Positions 8,393 to 17,519 of a stretch of 64,000 bases of DNA are shown piece by piece (within the stretch, counting starts at the first letter, position 1; the number at the start of each line of letters is the position of its first letter). The notes beneath the pieces are model-generated. The model was not told the DNA's origin and did not search any database. It was given only the letters and a program-made list of their open reading frames with translations. Where the stretch lies: positions 124,001 to 188,000 of the forward strand of contig NZ_JAGINP010000007.1 of assembly GCF_017876155.1 (NCBI RefSeq), in the 5' to 3' direction. The translations under genes and the position numbers were made by a program. This DNA is from Azospirillum rugosum. Lineage in GTDB: Bacteria; Pseudomonadota; Alphaproteobacteria; Azospirillales; Azospirillaceae.

Positions 8393-9655
8393 ATGAACGA
8401 CGACATCAACAGCAAGAATGGTTCCACGGGAGGACTCACCCGCCGCCAGTTCGGCACCGCCGCTGCGGCTGTCGGCGCGCTGGCCGCTTTCGGCCGGGCG
8501 CCTGCCTTTGCGCAGGGCACGACTCTGAAGGTCGGCGTTCTGCTGCCGCGCTCCGGCCTGCTGGCGCAAGCCGGCCAAGCCTGCCAGCGCGGCGCGGAGA
8601 TCGCGCCGGCCATCCTGGGCGAGCTGGGCTACAAGGTCGAGATCCTGTCGGCCGACACCGAATCGAACGTGGACGTCGCCCGCTCCCGCGCGGAGAAGCT
8701 GATCAACGACGGGGCCAACGTCATCATCGGCGCCTTCGACAGCGGCCAGACCGCCGCCGCCGCCCAGGTGTGCGAGCAGCGCGGCATCCCGCTGGTGATG
8801 AACATCGCCGCCGCCGACCGTCTGACGGAGCAGGGCTACAAGACCGTCTTCCGCAATTTCCCGACCTCCACCATGCTCATCACCAATGGGCTGGCGCTGA
8901 TGAAGGACCTGTTCGCGGCCACCGGCACCACGCCGAAGACGGCGGTGTTCCTGCACGCCAACGACACCTTCGGCATGGCGAACCGCCAGGCGATGGACGC
9001 CTTCTTCCCGAAGCTGGACATGCCCTTCACCATCGTCGATTCGATCTCCTACGACCCGAAGGCGCAGGATCTGTCGGTGGAGGTCGCCAAGGCCAAGGGC
9101 ACCGGCGCCGAGCTTGCCATCGTCACCACCCGCGCCAACGACGCCATCATGATGGTGCGCGAGATGGTCAAGCAGCGGTGGGAGCCCAAGGGCATCGTCT
9201 CCCCCGGCTCGCCCGGCCTGTATGACGAGCAGTTCTACAAGGTGCTGGGCAAGTACGCCGACTACGCCATCACCAACCTGCCCTGGTACGACCCCAAGGC
9301 CGAGCTGACCAAGCGCGTCGAGGCGGCCTTCAAGAAGCAGTACCCGAACGACCGCTTCGAGGGCTACGCCTTCAACGTCGCCTTCACGCTGGAGGCCATC
9401 CTGGTCGCCGCCGACGCCTTCAAGCGCGCCGGGACGGCGGAGCCGGCCGCCATGCTGGCCGCGCTGCGCCAGACCAACCTGAAGGACAAGATGATGGTCG
9501 GCCCGGCGATCACCTTCGACGAGAAGGGCCAGAACACGCAGCTGATCTCCGCCTGCGTGCAAAACCGCAACCTGCGCCCGACCGTCGTGCTTCCGAAGGA
9601 GTCGGCCGAGATGGAGCCGGTCTTCCCGGCGCCGGGCTGGGGCAAGCGGGGGTAA
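8393..9655 (+). CDS. Tat-exported HAAT-type ABC substrate-binding protein (LivK-like)
   Basis: 420 residues from ATG 8393. The leader has a Tat motif, TRRQFGTAAAAVGALAAFG, ending AFAQG. The mature protein starts LKVGVLLPRSGLLAQAGQ, typical of type I periplasmic binding proteins for branched-chain amino acids, amides and related ligands. It is the only binding protein in the window that fits livHMG (12765) and livF (20282), but two unrelated genes on both strands separate it from livH. Ligand class cannot be fixed from sequence; the nearby acyl-CoA synthetase hints at a carboxylic acid. Confidence 0.93.
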   Translation: MNDDINSKNGSTGGLTRRQFGTAAAAVGALAAFGRAPAFAQGTTLKVGVLLPRSGLLAQAGQACQRGAEIAPAILGELGYKVEILSADTESNVDVARSRAEKLINDGANVIIGAFDSGQTAAAAQVCEQRGIPLVMNIAAADRLTEQGYKTVFRNFPTSTMLITNGLALMKDLFAATGTTPKTAVFLHANDTFGMANRQAMDAFFPKLDMPFTIVDSISYDPKAQDLSVEVAKAKGTGAELAIVTTRANDAIMMVREMVKQRWEPKGIVSPGSPGLYDEQFYKVLGKYADYAITNLPWYDPKAELTKRVEAAFKKQYPNDRFEGYAFNVAFTLEAILVAADAFKRAGTAEPAAMLAALRQTNLKDKMMVGPAITFDEKGQNTQLISACVQNRNLRPTVVLPKESAEMEPVFPAPGWGKRG

Positions 9656-9668
9656 GCACGCTCCAGAT

Positions 9669-9768
9669 TCCCTCTCCCCTCTGGGGCTCGAAGCCGGCGG
9701 CCGAAGGCCGGTTGAGCGCCTTCGGCGCTCATCCCGCTTCGCGGTCGGCGGCGAGCACCAGGGGGGAA
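9669..9768. repeat. Intergenic palindrome-rich element and possible bidirectional terminator
   Basis: This gap between converging genes holds several nested inverted repeats. The clearest is GAGCGCC (9714-9720), loop TTC, GGCGCTC (9724-9730), a seven-pair hairpin. CCGGCGGCCGAAGGCCGG lies just before it. A CCCTCTCCCCT start and a GGGGGGAAGGG end form weak outer arms. No T-run follows, so factor-independent termination is not certain. It resembles the longer palindromes at 35475 and 62721 but is degraded. Confidence 0.5.
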
Positions 9769-9773
9769 GGGCT

Positions 9774-11567
9774 TTACGCCGTCTGCGCCTCCAGCGCGTA
9801 GGCGAGCAACCTCTCCACCGACGCGCGGCGGTCGCCGACGGCGGCGAAGCGGGCGCGGGCCTCGGCCGCTTGGCTCGCGCGCAGCGCTTCGTCGGTGGCG
9901 AGCGCCGCGGCGCGGTCCAGGAACGCCGCGTCGTCGGCCAGCTGGAAGGCGGTGCCGGCCACCTTGGCCACGTCGCCGGCCGGGTGGGTGACCACCGGAA
10001 GCCCCTCGGCCAGGGCGAAGGCCGCGCTGCCGCCGCCGCCCTGGCGGCGCGGGTTCAGGTAGGCGGTGGCGAGGCGGTACAGCGCCCGCACGTCGGCCAC
10101 GTCGCCGAGCGACCGGGCGCGGTCGGCGTTGCGCAGGGCGGAGAGGCGGCCCGGCAGCGAATCGACCTTTCCGGCGAAGGCGACCTGCGCGTCGGGCAGG
10201 CGGTCGAGCAGCGCGTCGACCAGGGCCAGGAAATCGTCCCCGACCTCCTGGTCCAGGCGGTTGCCGACGGCGACGAACAGCGGCCCACCCTCGACAAGTC
10301 CGAAATCGGCCCGGGTCAGGGCGGCGGCGCCCGGCGGCAGGGTCCAGCCGAAGGAGTAGGGGCGGAAGCGCGCCGCAAGGTCGGCGGGCCAGCCGTCCGT
10401 ACCGTCGCCCTCGTCATAGCCGAGGATCAGGCGGCCGAGCGTCAGGGGCAGGCCGGAGGAGGTCGGCAGGCAGACCACCGGCCGCGAGACCGCAAACAGG
10501 TCGGCGATCACGTTGGAACCGCCGAAGGCGACGATCACGTCCGGATCCCAGGCGTCGACGCGGTCGATGATGGCCTGCAGCTTCTCCTCGTCGAAGCGCT
10601 TCTGCGGGAAGGAGATCATCGGGACCCGCGCGCCGAAGGCGGCGATGGTCTGCTCCCCCTGGTAATCCTCGGTGACGTTGTAGGAATATTCGGGGACGAA
10701 GCCATTCTCGCCGGTGATCGCCATGGCGTTGGGGTTGATGATGACGACCTCGCGCCCGAACTCGTCCTGCAGGCGGCGGGCGTAGTCGAAGGCGTCCGCG
10801 GTCGGCTGGTGCCCTTCGCCCAGCATCTGGTTGGTGATCAGCGCGACTCGCTTGATCTCGCCGCGCGGCTGCGCGCGCCGCATACGGCCGGCGAGGCGGA
10901 AGCGGCGGATCGTCTCCTCCACCATCAGGCGGTAGAATCGCCTCAGGTCGCCGGCGTTGAAGCGGCCGACGTCACCCGTGCGCACCGCGCCCTGGAAGAT
11001 CTGCATCGCCATGCCCCAGAACGCGTAGTGGATCGAGGGGATGGAGAAGTGCATCGGCTCCGCCAGCACGGCGCGGGTCAGCGCTTCGTAATGGGCCAGG
11101 TCGCCGGACAGCAGGAACAGCAGGGACTGGCGCCGCATCACGTCGCCCATGGCGTAGCCGGCGTCCACCTCCGCCGCGGCGGCGCGGCGGGTCTCGTCGT
11201 CGTAGCGGCGGATCAGGCCGGCCAGCGAGTTGACGTTGCTCCAGCCCTCGCCCTGGTTGGTCAGCAGGGTCAGCGCGCGGGCGAAGCTCAGCGCCGCCTC
11301 GCGGGTGCGGCCGGCGGCGTGCAGCGCATGGCCCAGGTTGGCGTGCAGCAGGGGGGACGTCTGGTCGCCGGCCACGGCCTGCCCGATCAAATCCGCCGCC
11401 TCCGCCGGGCGCCCGCCCTGAAGCGCGATCACGCCCAGCAGGTGCAGCGCGTCCGGATGGCCGGGCGACGACGCCAGCACCTCGCGGTAGAGGCGCTCCG
11501 CCTCCGCGGTGCGGCCGGCGCGGTGGTGTTCGGTCGCGACGGTCAGCGTCTGTTCGATGGTGTCCAT
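9774..11567 (-). CDS. TPR protein fused to a GT-B-like glycosyltransferase
   Basis: 597 residues from ATG 11567, which has AGGAACG upstream. Residues about 5-120 are TPRs (HHRAGRTAEAERLYREVLAS, LHLLGVIALQGGRPAEAADL). The middle is helical. The C-terminal 320 residues look like a GT-B fold: a Rossmann-type start (KRVALITNQMLGEGHQPTAD), DPDVIVAFGGSN, and a donor-site-like block RQGGGGSAAFALAEGLPVV. It is not homologous in its catalytic part to the GT-A fusion at 6863, though both share the TPR design. A role in protein or envelope glycosylation is likely; the substrate is unknown. Confidence 0.82.
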   Translation of the reverse strand: MDTIEQTLTVATEHHRAGRTAEAERLYREVLASSPGHPDALHLLGVIALQGGRPAEAADLIGQAVAGDQTSPLLHANLGHALHAAGRTREAALSFARALTLLTNQGEGWSNVNSLAGLIRRYDDETRRAAAAEVDAGYAMGDVMRRQSLLFLLSGDLAHYEALTRAVLAEPMHFSIPSIHYAFWGMAMQIFQGAVRTGDVGRFNAGDLRRFYRLMVEETIRRFRLAGRMRRAQPRGEIKRVALITNQMLGEGHQPTADAFDYARRLQDEFGREVVIINPNAMAITGENGFVPEYSYNVTEDYQGEQTIAAFGARVPMISFPQKRFDEEKLQAIIDRVDAWDPDVIVAFGGSNVIADLFAVSRPVVCLPTSSGLPLTLGRLILGYDEGDGTDGWPADLAARFRPYSFGWTLPPGAAALTRADFGLVEGGPLFVAVGNRLDQEVGDDFLALVDALLDRLPDAQVAFAGKVDSLPGRLSALRNADRARSLGDVADVRALYRLATAYLNPRRQGGGGSAAFALAEGLPVVTHPAGDVAKVAGTAFQLADDAAFLDRAAALATDEALRASQAAEARARFAAVGDRRASVERLLAYALEAQTA

Positions 11568-11641
11568 AGCTGGGCGTTCCTGCTTCTTATCCCTGACGTC
11601 ATATTTACGCGGTTTTAGGAGAGTTGCGCTCAACTTTTCCC

Positions 11642-12691
11642 ATGCGGCGCATCGCGACATTCTTGAGGCATCCGGCGCGGACGGCAACCCTGGCGATTGC
11701 GCTCGCGATTCTTTTGCCCTGCCGGCTTTCGGCGCAGCTGTTGGACCGGACGGACGCGGAGGGCTCGGGCGCGGCGAAGCACCGCATCGTCATCAGCCTG
11801 AAGGAGCGGCGCCTGCATCTGCTGGAGGACGGACGGGAGGCGCGCTCCTTTCCCGTCGCCATCGGCCGCCCGGGCGTGGCGATCCCGCTGGGCGACACCG
11901 TCGTGATGCGCAAGCGGCGCAACCCGACCTGGCACCCCACCGCCAACCAGCGCCGCGCCAAGCCGTCCCTGCCGCCGGCGGTGCCGCCGGGGCCGGCCAA
12001 CCCGCTGGGCCGCCACGCGCTCGACCTCGGCTGGACCGCCATCGCCATCCACGGCACGAACGAGCCGGGCTCCATCGGCCGGCGGGTCAGCAGCGGCTGC
12101 TTCCGGATGCTGCCGGCCGACGTGGAGGCGCTGTTCGCCGCGGTGGAGGTGGGCACGCCGGTCCGAGTCGTGGCCGGGGAGGCCCCTGCGCCCGTCGCTG
12201 TGGCGAAGCGGACGGAGCCGCCGCCAACGCCAGTGAGGCCGGCGGTGGCCGCCGTGCCGGCATCGGTGCCAGTGGTGGTGCCAGTGGTGGTGCCAGTGGT
12301 GGTGCCTGTGTCGATGCCCGCCCCGGCACCGGTGCCCATCATCCCCGACCCGCGCTGCGGCACGGCGACCGCGCCGTTGCGCCGGATGATCTGCACCGTG
12401 CCGGAACTGACGGCGTTGGACGGGCGGGCGCGCGGCCTCCAGGAGCGATTCCTGGCCGGCCTGCCGGCGGAGCGCCGCGACGCGGCCTCCTACGCGCTGG
12501 TCCAGGAAGAGCGCCGCTTCGACGACCGCATCACCGCGCTCTGCTGGGTCCGCAAGGGAACGGAGGACGACCCGGCGGTCGCCGCCGCCGCGCGCAACTG
12601 CCTGCGCAATGCGCTGGACGGCCGCGTGGAGGATGTGACGAGGCGGGTGGCGGAGTTGGGCGGCGTCACGGCCGTGACCTCACGGCGGTGA
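11642..12691 (+). CDS. L,D-transpeptidase (YkuD) with C-terminal LprI/DUF1311-like domain
   Basis: 349 residues from ATG 11642; a TTG at 11624 is in frame but lies only two bases after the AGGAG. There is a signal peptide (about 1-31, ending RLSAQ). The YkuD domain covers about 47-175 with the catalytic motif HGTNEPGSIGRRVSSGCFRM (His137, Ser151, Cys153). It should make 3-3 cross-links or attach proteins to murein in the periplasm. A Val/Pro repeat linker follows, then a roughly 110-residue domain with paired cysteines (DPRCGTATAPLRRMICTV and LCWVRKG) resembling LprI-type lysozyme-inhibitor domains. The fusion is unusual. Confidence 0.9.
   Translation: MRRIATFLRHPARTATLAIALAILLPCRLSAQLLDRTDAEGSGAAKHRIVISLKERRLHLLEDGREARSFPVAIGRPGVAIPLGDTVVMRKRRNPTWHPTANQRRAKPSLPPAVPPGPANPLGRHALDLGWTAIAIHGTNEPGSIGRRVSSGCFRMLPADVEALFAAVEVGTPVRVVAGEAPAPVAVAKRTEPPPTPVRPAVAAVPASVPVVVPVVVPVVVPVSMPAPAPVPIIPDPRCGTATAPLRRMICTVPELTALDGRARGLQERFLAGLPAERRDAASYALVQEERRFDDRITALCWVRKGTEDDPAVAAAARNCLRNALDGRVEDVTRRVAELGGVTAVTSRR
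12268..12306 (+). repeat. Short in-frame tandem repeat coding for Val/Pro linker
   Basis: About three direct copies of a 12-base unit, GCCAGTGGTGGT, lie inside the L,D-transpeptidase gene and encode repeated PVVV. The multiple-of-three unit keeps the frame, so copy-number change would lengthen or shorten the linker between the catalytic and C-terminal domains without disrupting the protein. Confidence 0.8.
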
Positions 12692-12764
12692 TTCGCACAC
12701 GGAACTTGCCACGAATACGAAGGGCTGCTACGCCGCTCAGGCTCAGCCACCGGTCGTACCCCGC

Positions 12765-13634
12765 ATGCCGTTCGATTATTACCTGAACATCGCCGTGTCC
12801 GGCGTCCTGACCGGCCTGGTCTACGGGCTGGCGGCGCTTGGGCTGTCGGTCATCTTCGGCGTCGTGCGCGTCGTCAATTTCGCGCATGGCGAGATGATGG
12901 TGGCGGGCATGTACGGCGCGGTGCTGCTGTCCGGTTTCATCGGGCTCGACCCCATCCTGGCCGCGCCCATCGTCGCGGCGGTGCTGTTCGGTTTCGGCTG
13001 GCTGCTCCAGCGCGGGCTGGTCAACCGCTTCGTCGAAAGGCCGGAGCACATGCAGTTCATCCTGCTGCTGGGCATCGCCACGATTATCCTGAACGCCATG
13101 CTGATGCTGTTCGGGCCGGATTCGCGCAACGTCCAGGTGCCCTACGGCTTCGACACGGTGGAGCTTGGGCCGCTGCTGCTGGACGCCGTGCGGCTGCGCG
13201 CCGGGGCCGGGGCGATCGTGGTGGCCGCGGCGCTGTTCGCCTTCTTCCGCTTCAGCCGCACCGGCAAGGCCATCCGCGCCTGCGCCGACAACCCGCTGGG
13301 CGCCCGCGTCGTCGGGCTGAACATCGACGGGCTCTACGCGCTGACCTTCGGCATCGGGGCGGGGGTGGTCGGCATCGCCGGGGCGCTGATGACCCTGCTG
13401 GTCGACGCCCGGCCGCAGCTGGCGCCGGAATACACGCTGCTGAGCTTCATCATCGTCATCGTCGGCGGCCTCGGCAGCCTGCCGGGCGCGCTGCTGGGCG
13501 GCGTGCTGATCGGCCTGTCGGAGGCGATGGCCGGCTTCCTGCTGGCGCCGTCGCTCAAGTCCCTCTTCAGCTATGTGGTGCTGATCGTGGTGTTGCTGCT
13601 GCGCCCGCAGGGCCTGTTGGGGAAGCGGTCGTGA
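12765..13634 (+). CDS. livH: HAAT-family ABC transporter permease (LivH-like)
   Basis: 289 residues, almost all membrane-spanning (about eight helices). It begins YYLNIAVSGVLTGLVYGLAA and holds the permease-ATPase coupling block GKAIRACADNPLGARVVGLN, as in LivH. It is the first gene of the livHMG operon; its stop overlaps the livM start by four bases. No strong ribosome site precedes ATG 12765. It forms the inner-membrane channel with LivM for branched-chain amino acids or related carboxylates. Confidence 0.93.
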   Translation: MPFDYYLNIAVSGVLTGLVYGLAALGLSVIFGVVRVVNFAHGEMMVAGMYGAVLLSGFIGLDPILAAPIVAAVLFGFGWLLQRGLVNRFVERPEHMQFILLLGIATIILNAMLMLFGPDSRNVQVPYGFDTVELGPLLLDAVRLRAGAGAIVVAAALFAFFRFSRTGKAIRACADNPLGARVVGLNIDGLYALTFGIGAGVVGIAGALMTLLVDARPQLAPEYTLLSFIIVIVGGLGSLPGALLGGVLIGLSEAMAGFLLAPSLKSLFSYVVLIVVLLLRPQGLLGKRS

Positions 13635-14620
13635 CGCGCCGCGGGATGGTCCTGCTGGCGTTGCTGGCCGTGGTGCTGCTGGCCGCACCGCTGTTCGCCG
13701 ACCGCTACGTGGTGTCGGTGCTGACCACGGTGCTGTGGTTCGCCTATGTCGGGCAGGCCTGGAACGTCATGATGGGCTTCTCCGGCCTGCTGTCGCTGGG
13801 CCATGCGCTCTATGTGGGCTTGGGCGCCTACGCGAGCGCGGCGCTGTTCGTGCATTTCGGCATCGGGCCGTGGCTTGGGATCTGGGTCGCCATGCTGGCG
13901 GCGACGCTGGCCGGGTGCTTCATCGGGTTCCTCGGCTTCCGCTTCGGCGTGCGCGGCGTGCATTTCGCGCTGCTGACCATCGCCTTCGCCGAGGTGGCGC
14001 GCATCGGCTTCGACCATCTGCAATGGTTCGGCGGGTCGGGCGGTTTCTTCATCCCGGTGGCGGGTGACGCGGGCAACGACCTGTTGAACCTGCGCGGCTC
14101 GCCGACGCTGTTCTACTACGTCATCCTGGCGCTGGTCGTGGGCGCGCTGGCCCTGTCGCGGCGGCTTCTGCACAGCCGGCTCGGCTACCAGTGGCTGGCC
14201 GTGCGCGAGGAGCCGGAGGCGGCGGAGGCCGTGGGCGTGGACCTGTTCCGCGCGCGCATCACGGCGGTGGCCGTGTCGTCGGCCCTGACGGCGCTGGGCG
14301 GCGTGTTCCAGGCCTTCTACTTCAACAACCTGTTCCCGGAGCAGGTCTTCTCCATGGGCCGCTCCATAGAGATCATCCTGCCGGCCATCGTCGGCGGCAT
14401 CGGCACGCTGATCGGCCCGATCCTGGGCGCCTTCATCCTGACGCCGCTGGGCGAGCTGCTGACCTTCCTGATCGAGGTGTCGGGCCTGGACCTGCCGGGG
14501 CTGAAGCAGCTGTTCTACGGCGTGGCGCTGGTGGTCATCGTGGTGTACCGGCCGGACGGCGTCTGGCCGTGGCTGGCCCGCCGCCTCGGCCTCGTGCGCC
14601 AGCCGGGGGAGGACGCGTGA
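13631..14620 (+). CDS. livM: HAAT-family ABC transporter permease (LivM-like)
   Basis: 329 residues with about nine helices. LivM-type blocks are LSLGHALYVGLGAYASAALF near the N-terminus and LAVREEPEAAEAVGVD as the EAA-like coupling loop. The start is GTG 13631 overlapping the livH stop, and its own stop overlaps the livG ATG by one base, so H-M-G are translationally coupled. It pairs with LivH in the membrane. Confidence 0.93.
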   Translation: MTRRGMVLLALLAVVLLAAPLFADRYVVSVLTTVLWFAYVGQAWNVMMGFSGLLSLGHALYVGLGAYASAALFVHFGIGPWLGIWVAMLAATLAGCFIGFLGFRFGVRGVHFALLTIAFAEVARIGFDHLQWFGGSGGFFIPVAGDAGNDLLNLRGSPTLFYYVILALVVGALALSRRLLHSRLGYQWLAVREEPEAAEAVGVDLFRARITAVAVSSALTALGGVFQAFYFNNLFPEQVFSMGRSIEIILPAIVGGIGTLIGPILGAFILTPLGELLTFLIEVSGLDLPGLKQLFYGVALVVIVVYRPDGVWPWLARRLGLVRQPGEDA

Positions 14621-15345
14621 TGGCGGCTCTTCTCGAGGTCGACAACCTCTCCAAGCGCTTCCGGGGCCTGAAGGCCGTCTCCAACGTCAGCTTCGCCGTG
14701 CCGGAGGGGAAGATCGTCGCGCTGATCGGGCCGAACGGCGCCGGCAAGACGACCACCTTCAACCTGATCGCCGGCGTCTTCCCGCCCGACGAGGGGCGGG
14801 TGCGGCTGAAGGGGGAGGCGATCACCGGCTTGAAGCCCAACCGCGTCTGCGCCGCCGGCATCGGCCGCACCTTCCAGATCGTCAAGCCCTTCGGCCAGCT
14901 GTCGGTGGAGGAGAACGTCATCGTCGGCGCGCTCGCCCGCGACCCCTCGGTCGAGGCCGCCCGGCGGCACGCGCGGGCGGTGCTGGAGCGGCTGGGCCTT
15001 GCCGACCAGGCGGCCCGCCCGGCGCGCAGCCTGACCCTGCCCGACCGCAAGCGGCTGGAGGTCGCGCGCGCGCTGGCCACCCGGCCGACGCTGCTTCTGC
15101 TGGACGAGGTGCTGGCCGGCCTCCGCCCGACGGAGGTGGACCGCATGGTGGAGGTGCTGCGCGACCTGAACCGGCGCGAGGGCCTGACCATCCTGATGAT
15201 CGAGCATGTGATGCGCGCGGTCATGGCGCTGTCCGATCAGGTCGTTGTGCTTGATCATGGCGAGAAGATCGCCGACGGCTCGCCCGCGGAAGTCGTGGCG
15301 GACCCGCGCGTGGTCGAGTCCTACCTGGGTGCCGAAGATTTGTAG
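14620..15345 (+). CDS. livG: HAAT-family ABC transporter ATPase (LivG-like)
   Basis: 241 residues starting MAALLEVDNLSKRFRGLKAV. Walker A is GPNGAGKTT. The signature-loop position reads SLTLPDRKRLEVARAL in place of the usual LSGGQ-like sequence. Walker B is LLLLDEVLAGL. The Q-loop region GIGRTFQIVKPF and VAENV-like block match LivG rather than LivF. LivG works with LivF (20282), which here lies 5 kb away beyond two unrelated genes. The changed signature loop (LTLPDRKRLE) is common in LivG proteins and is not taken as a defect. Confidence 0.93.
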   Translation: MAALLEVDNLSKRFRGLKAVSNVSFAVPEGKIVALIGPNGAGKTTTFNLIAGVFPPDEGRVRLKGEAITGLKPNRVCAAGIGRTFQIVKPFGQLSVEENVIVGALARDPSVEAARRHARAVLERLGLADQAARPARSLTLPDRKRLEVARALATRPTLLLLDEVLAGLRPTEVDRMVEVLRDLNRREGLTILMIEHVMRAVMALSDQVVVLDHGEKIADGSPAEVVADPRVVESYLGAEDL

Positions 15346-15478
15346 GCCCATTATCCCCCGGGGCAACGCTCCATTAATGTTTGCTGGGCCATCATTCATT
15401 CCTACATACGAATAGCGTCCGGCACTTCAACGCCCGGGCGAACAAGGGGCCGGAAAGGCTCCGTTCGTGGAGGAACGC

Positions 15479-17209
15479 ATGAAGGCACTCTCGGGGTTCT
15501 TCGGCCGTCTCAGGATCGGGCAGAGACTGACCATCGGCTTCGCCGCGGTGATCGCTGTTCTGGTGGTCACCGTCGGCATCGGGCTGACGATGACCAGCAA
15601 CGGCAAGACGATCAGCCGCTTCGTCGCCGACGTGCGCATGCCGACGGCGCTGGCCGGGCAGGGGATCGTCGCGGCGGTCACCGCGACCAACGGCGCCATG
15701 CAGGGCTACCTGCTGACCAACCGCGAGGATCTGAAGCAGGAACGCAACCAAGCCTGGGACCGCATCGACGCCCTGCGGCAGGAGCTTGACGCGCTGTCCA
15801 CCCACTGGACCGACGCGCTGGTGATCAAGGCCTGGGCCGAGGTGAAGCCCCTGCTCGACGCCCTGCGCCGCGACCAGGACATGGCCGAATCGCTGGGCAC
15901 CATCGGCGACCAGATGGGCGCGCTGAACTCGCTCAACGACGACGCCATCCCGCGCGCCAACCAGGTGATGCGGCTGCTGGTCGGCGACGCGAAAGCCGGT
16001 GCCGCGGCGATGGACGCCATGATCCCGCGCCAGCGCGCCCTGCTTCAGGCCGACACGGACGGCATGATCGAGGCGGCGAACCGGCTGGTCGTCGTCCAGG
16101 GGGTGCTGCTGACGTTCGGGCTGCTGATCGCCGTCGCGGCGGTGCTGCTGACCTCCCGCTCCATCGTGCGGCCGCTGTCCGCCATGACGGAGGCGATGCG
16201 CCGGCTCGCTGGGGGCGACGACGGGGTGACGATTCCGGCGACCGGGCGCGGCGACGAGCTGGGGTCGATGGCCAAGGCCGTGCTGGTCTTCCGGGACAAC
16301 ATGATCGCCGCCCGCGAAGCCGCGGCGCGCGAGGAGGCGGAGCGGGAAACCCGCGCCCGCCGCGCCCGGACCATCGAGGAACTGACCGGCCGCTTCGACC
16401 GCGAGGCCGGGGCGGCGCTGGGCTCCGTCTCCTCCGCGGCGGTGCAGATGCGGGCGACGGCCAGCCAGCTCGCCGCGACGGCGGAGCAGACCTCCCGCCA
16501 GTCGGTCACCGTCGCCAGCGCGTCGGAACAGGCCAGTGCCAACGTGCAGACCGTCGCCACCGCCACCGACGAGTTGGCCGCCTCCGTCCAGGAGATCGGG
16601 CGCCAGGTCGCCACCAGCACCGCCATCGCCGGGGAGGCGGTGGAGAAGGCCGAGCGCGCCGACCACGCCATGCGTGGCCTTGCCAACGCCTCGACGGAGA
16701 TCGTCGCGGTCATCGACCTGATCACCCAGGTGGCCTCGCAAACCCGCCTGCTGGCGCTCAACGCGACCATCGAGGCAGCGAGAGCGGGCGAGATGGGCAA
16801 GGGTTTCGCCGTGGTGGCCGCGGAGGTGAAGGCGCTGGCCGACCAGACGACCCGCGCCACCGACGAGATTGCCGCCAAGATCGCCTCGGTCCGGTCCGAG
16901 ACGGACGGGGCCGTCGCCTGCATCGGCGACGTCATGGGCACCATCGACCGCATCAACGAGGTGGCCGGCGCCATCGCCGCGGCGGTGGAGCAGCAGCAGG
17001 CCGCAACGCGGGAGATCGCCCGCAACATCCAGCAGGCCGCGACCGGAACGCAGGAGGTCTCCGACACCATCGCCGACGTCAACCGTGCGGCCAGCGAGAC
17101 GGGCACGGCGGCGCGCGACGTGCTGGGCGCCGCCGGCACCCTGTCCGATCAGGCGGACGCCCTGCGCAGCAAGGTGGAGGTGTTCCTGTCGGCCGTGCGC
17201 GCGGCGTAG
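15479..17209 (+). CDS. Methyl-accepting chemotaxis protein
   Basis: 576 residues from ATG 15479 behind GGAGGAA; a GTG at 15467 overlaps that site and is less likely. Layout: TM1 about 18-38, a periplasmic helical sensor to about 200, TM2 about 205-225, a HAMP domain ([20 protein letters not shown]), then the cytoplasmic signalling helices. The hairpin tip reads [20 protein letters not shown], the conserved CheA/CheW contact, with [10 protein letters not shown] intact. The ligand is unknown. It follows livG by 133 bases on the same strand, so it could sense the transported compound (inference). Confidence 0.95.
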   Translation: MKALSGFFGRLRIGQRLTIGFAAVIAVLVVTVGIGLTMTSNGKTISRFVADVRMPTALAGQGIVAAVTATNGAMQGYLLTNREDLKQERNQAWDRIDALRQELDALSTHWTDALVIKAWAEVKPLLDALRRDQDMAESLGTIGDQMGALNSLNDDAIPRANQVMRLLVGDAKAGAAAMDAMIPRQRALLQADTDGMIEAANRLVVVQGVLLTFGLLIAVAAVLLTSRSIVRPLSAMTEAMRRLAGGDDGVTIPATGRGDELGSMAKAVLVFRDNMIAAREAAAREEAERETRARRARTIEELTGRFDREAGAALGSVSSAAVQMRATASQLAATAEQTSRQSVTVASASEQASANVQTVATATDELAASVQEIGRQVATSTAIAGEAVEKAERADHAMRGLANASTEIVAVIDLITQVASQTRLLALNATIEAARAGEMGKGFAVVAAEVKALADQTTRATDEIAAKIASVRSETDGAVACIGDVMGTIDRINEVAGAIAAAVEQQQAATREIARNIQQAATGTQEVSDTIADVNRAASETGTAARDVLGAAGTLSDQADALRSKVEVFLSAVRAA

Positions 17210-17519
17210 GGTCGCTTCGCCACGGGATGCCGCTTGCGGTTCCCAGACCTCATTCGCCGGTCTCTCGCGGGAACGGTGTTCCCGCGAGTCTGCGAAAACA
17301 TTCGCGCACGAATTCTAAATGGGATGTTGGTGATATTGCCTAGAGAAAAGGCGAAGGCCCGATTTGCCTATGACGGAATCGCGGCCTGGCCTTTCCAAGC
17401 GCAAGGACTAGTAAGACCGGGTGGTTCCTTGAATTTGAAGGAGGATCCGTAAGCGCAATTCGCCACAGGCCGTCGTCCCGATAAATTTGACTCGATCGAT
17501 TGTTTTGAAGGAATGGGCT
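17210..17519. other. 310-base intergenic patch, part of it low in GC
   Basis: After the chemoreceptor stop there is a perfect hairpin (17264-17288), then a stretch from about 17290 that is visibly richer in A/T than the surroundings, for example around AATTCTAAATGGGATG. A possible 72-codon frame (17234-17452) starts at TTG, lacks a ribosome site and has no recognisable features, so I do not call it. The A/T-rich stretch probably contains the promoter of the gene at 17520. Confidence 0.6.
17264..17288. terminator. Perfect 11-pair hairpin after the chemoreceptor gene
   Basis: CTCGCGGGAAC, loop GGT, GTTCCCGCGAG: eleven uninterrupted pairs, 55 bases after the stop at 17209. No T-run follows. It could be a terminator, an mRNA-stabilising 3' end, or an operator dyad. 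Confidence 0.55.

Noticed and set aside
12268..12306. Tandem repeat considered as a CRISPR or mobile-element trace
   Set aside because: Three short direct copies in frame within a gene and coding a Pro/Val linker; no spacers.
17234..17452. 72-codon frame after the first chemoreceptor
   Set aside because: TTG start, no ribosome site, crosses a perfect hairpin; no family resemblance.
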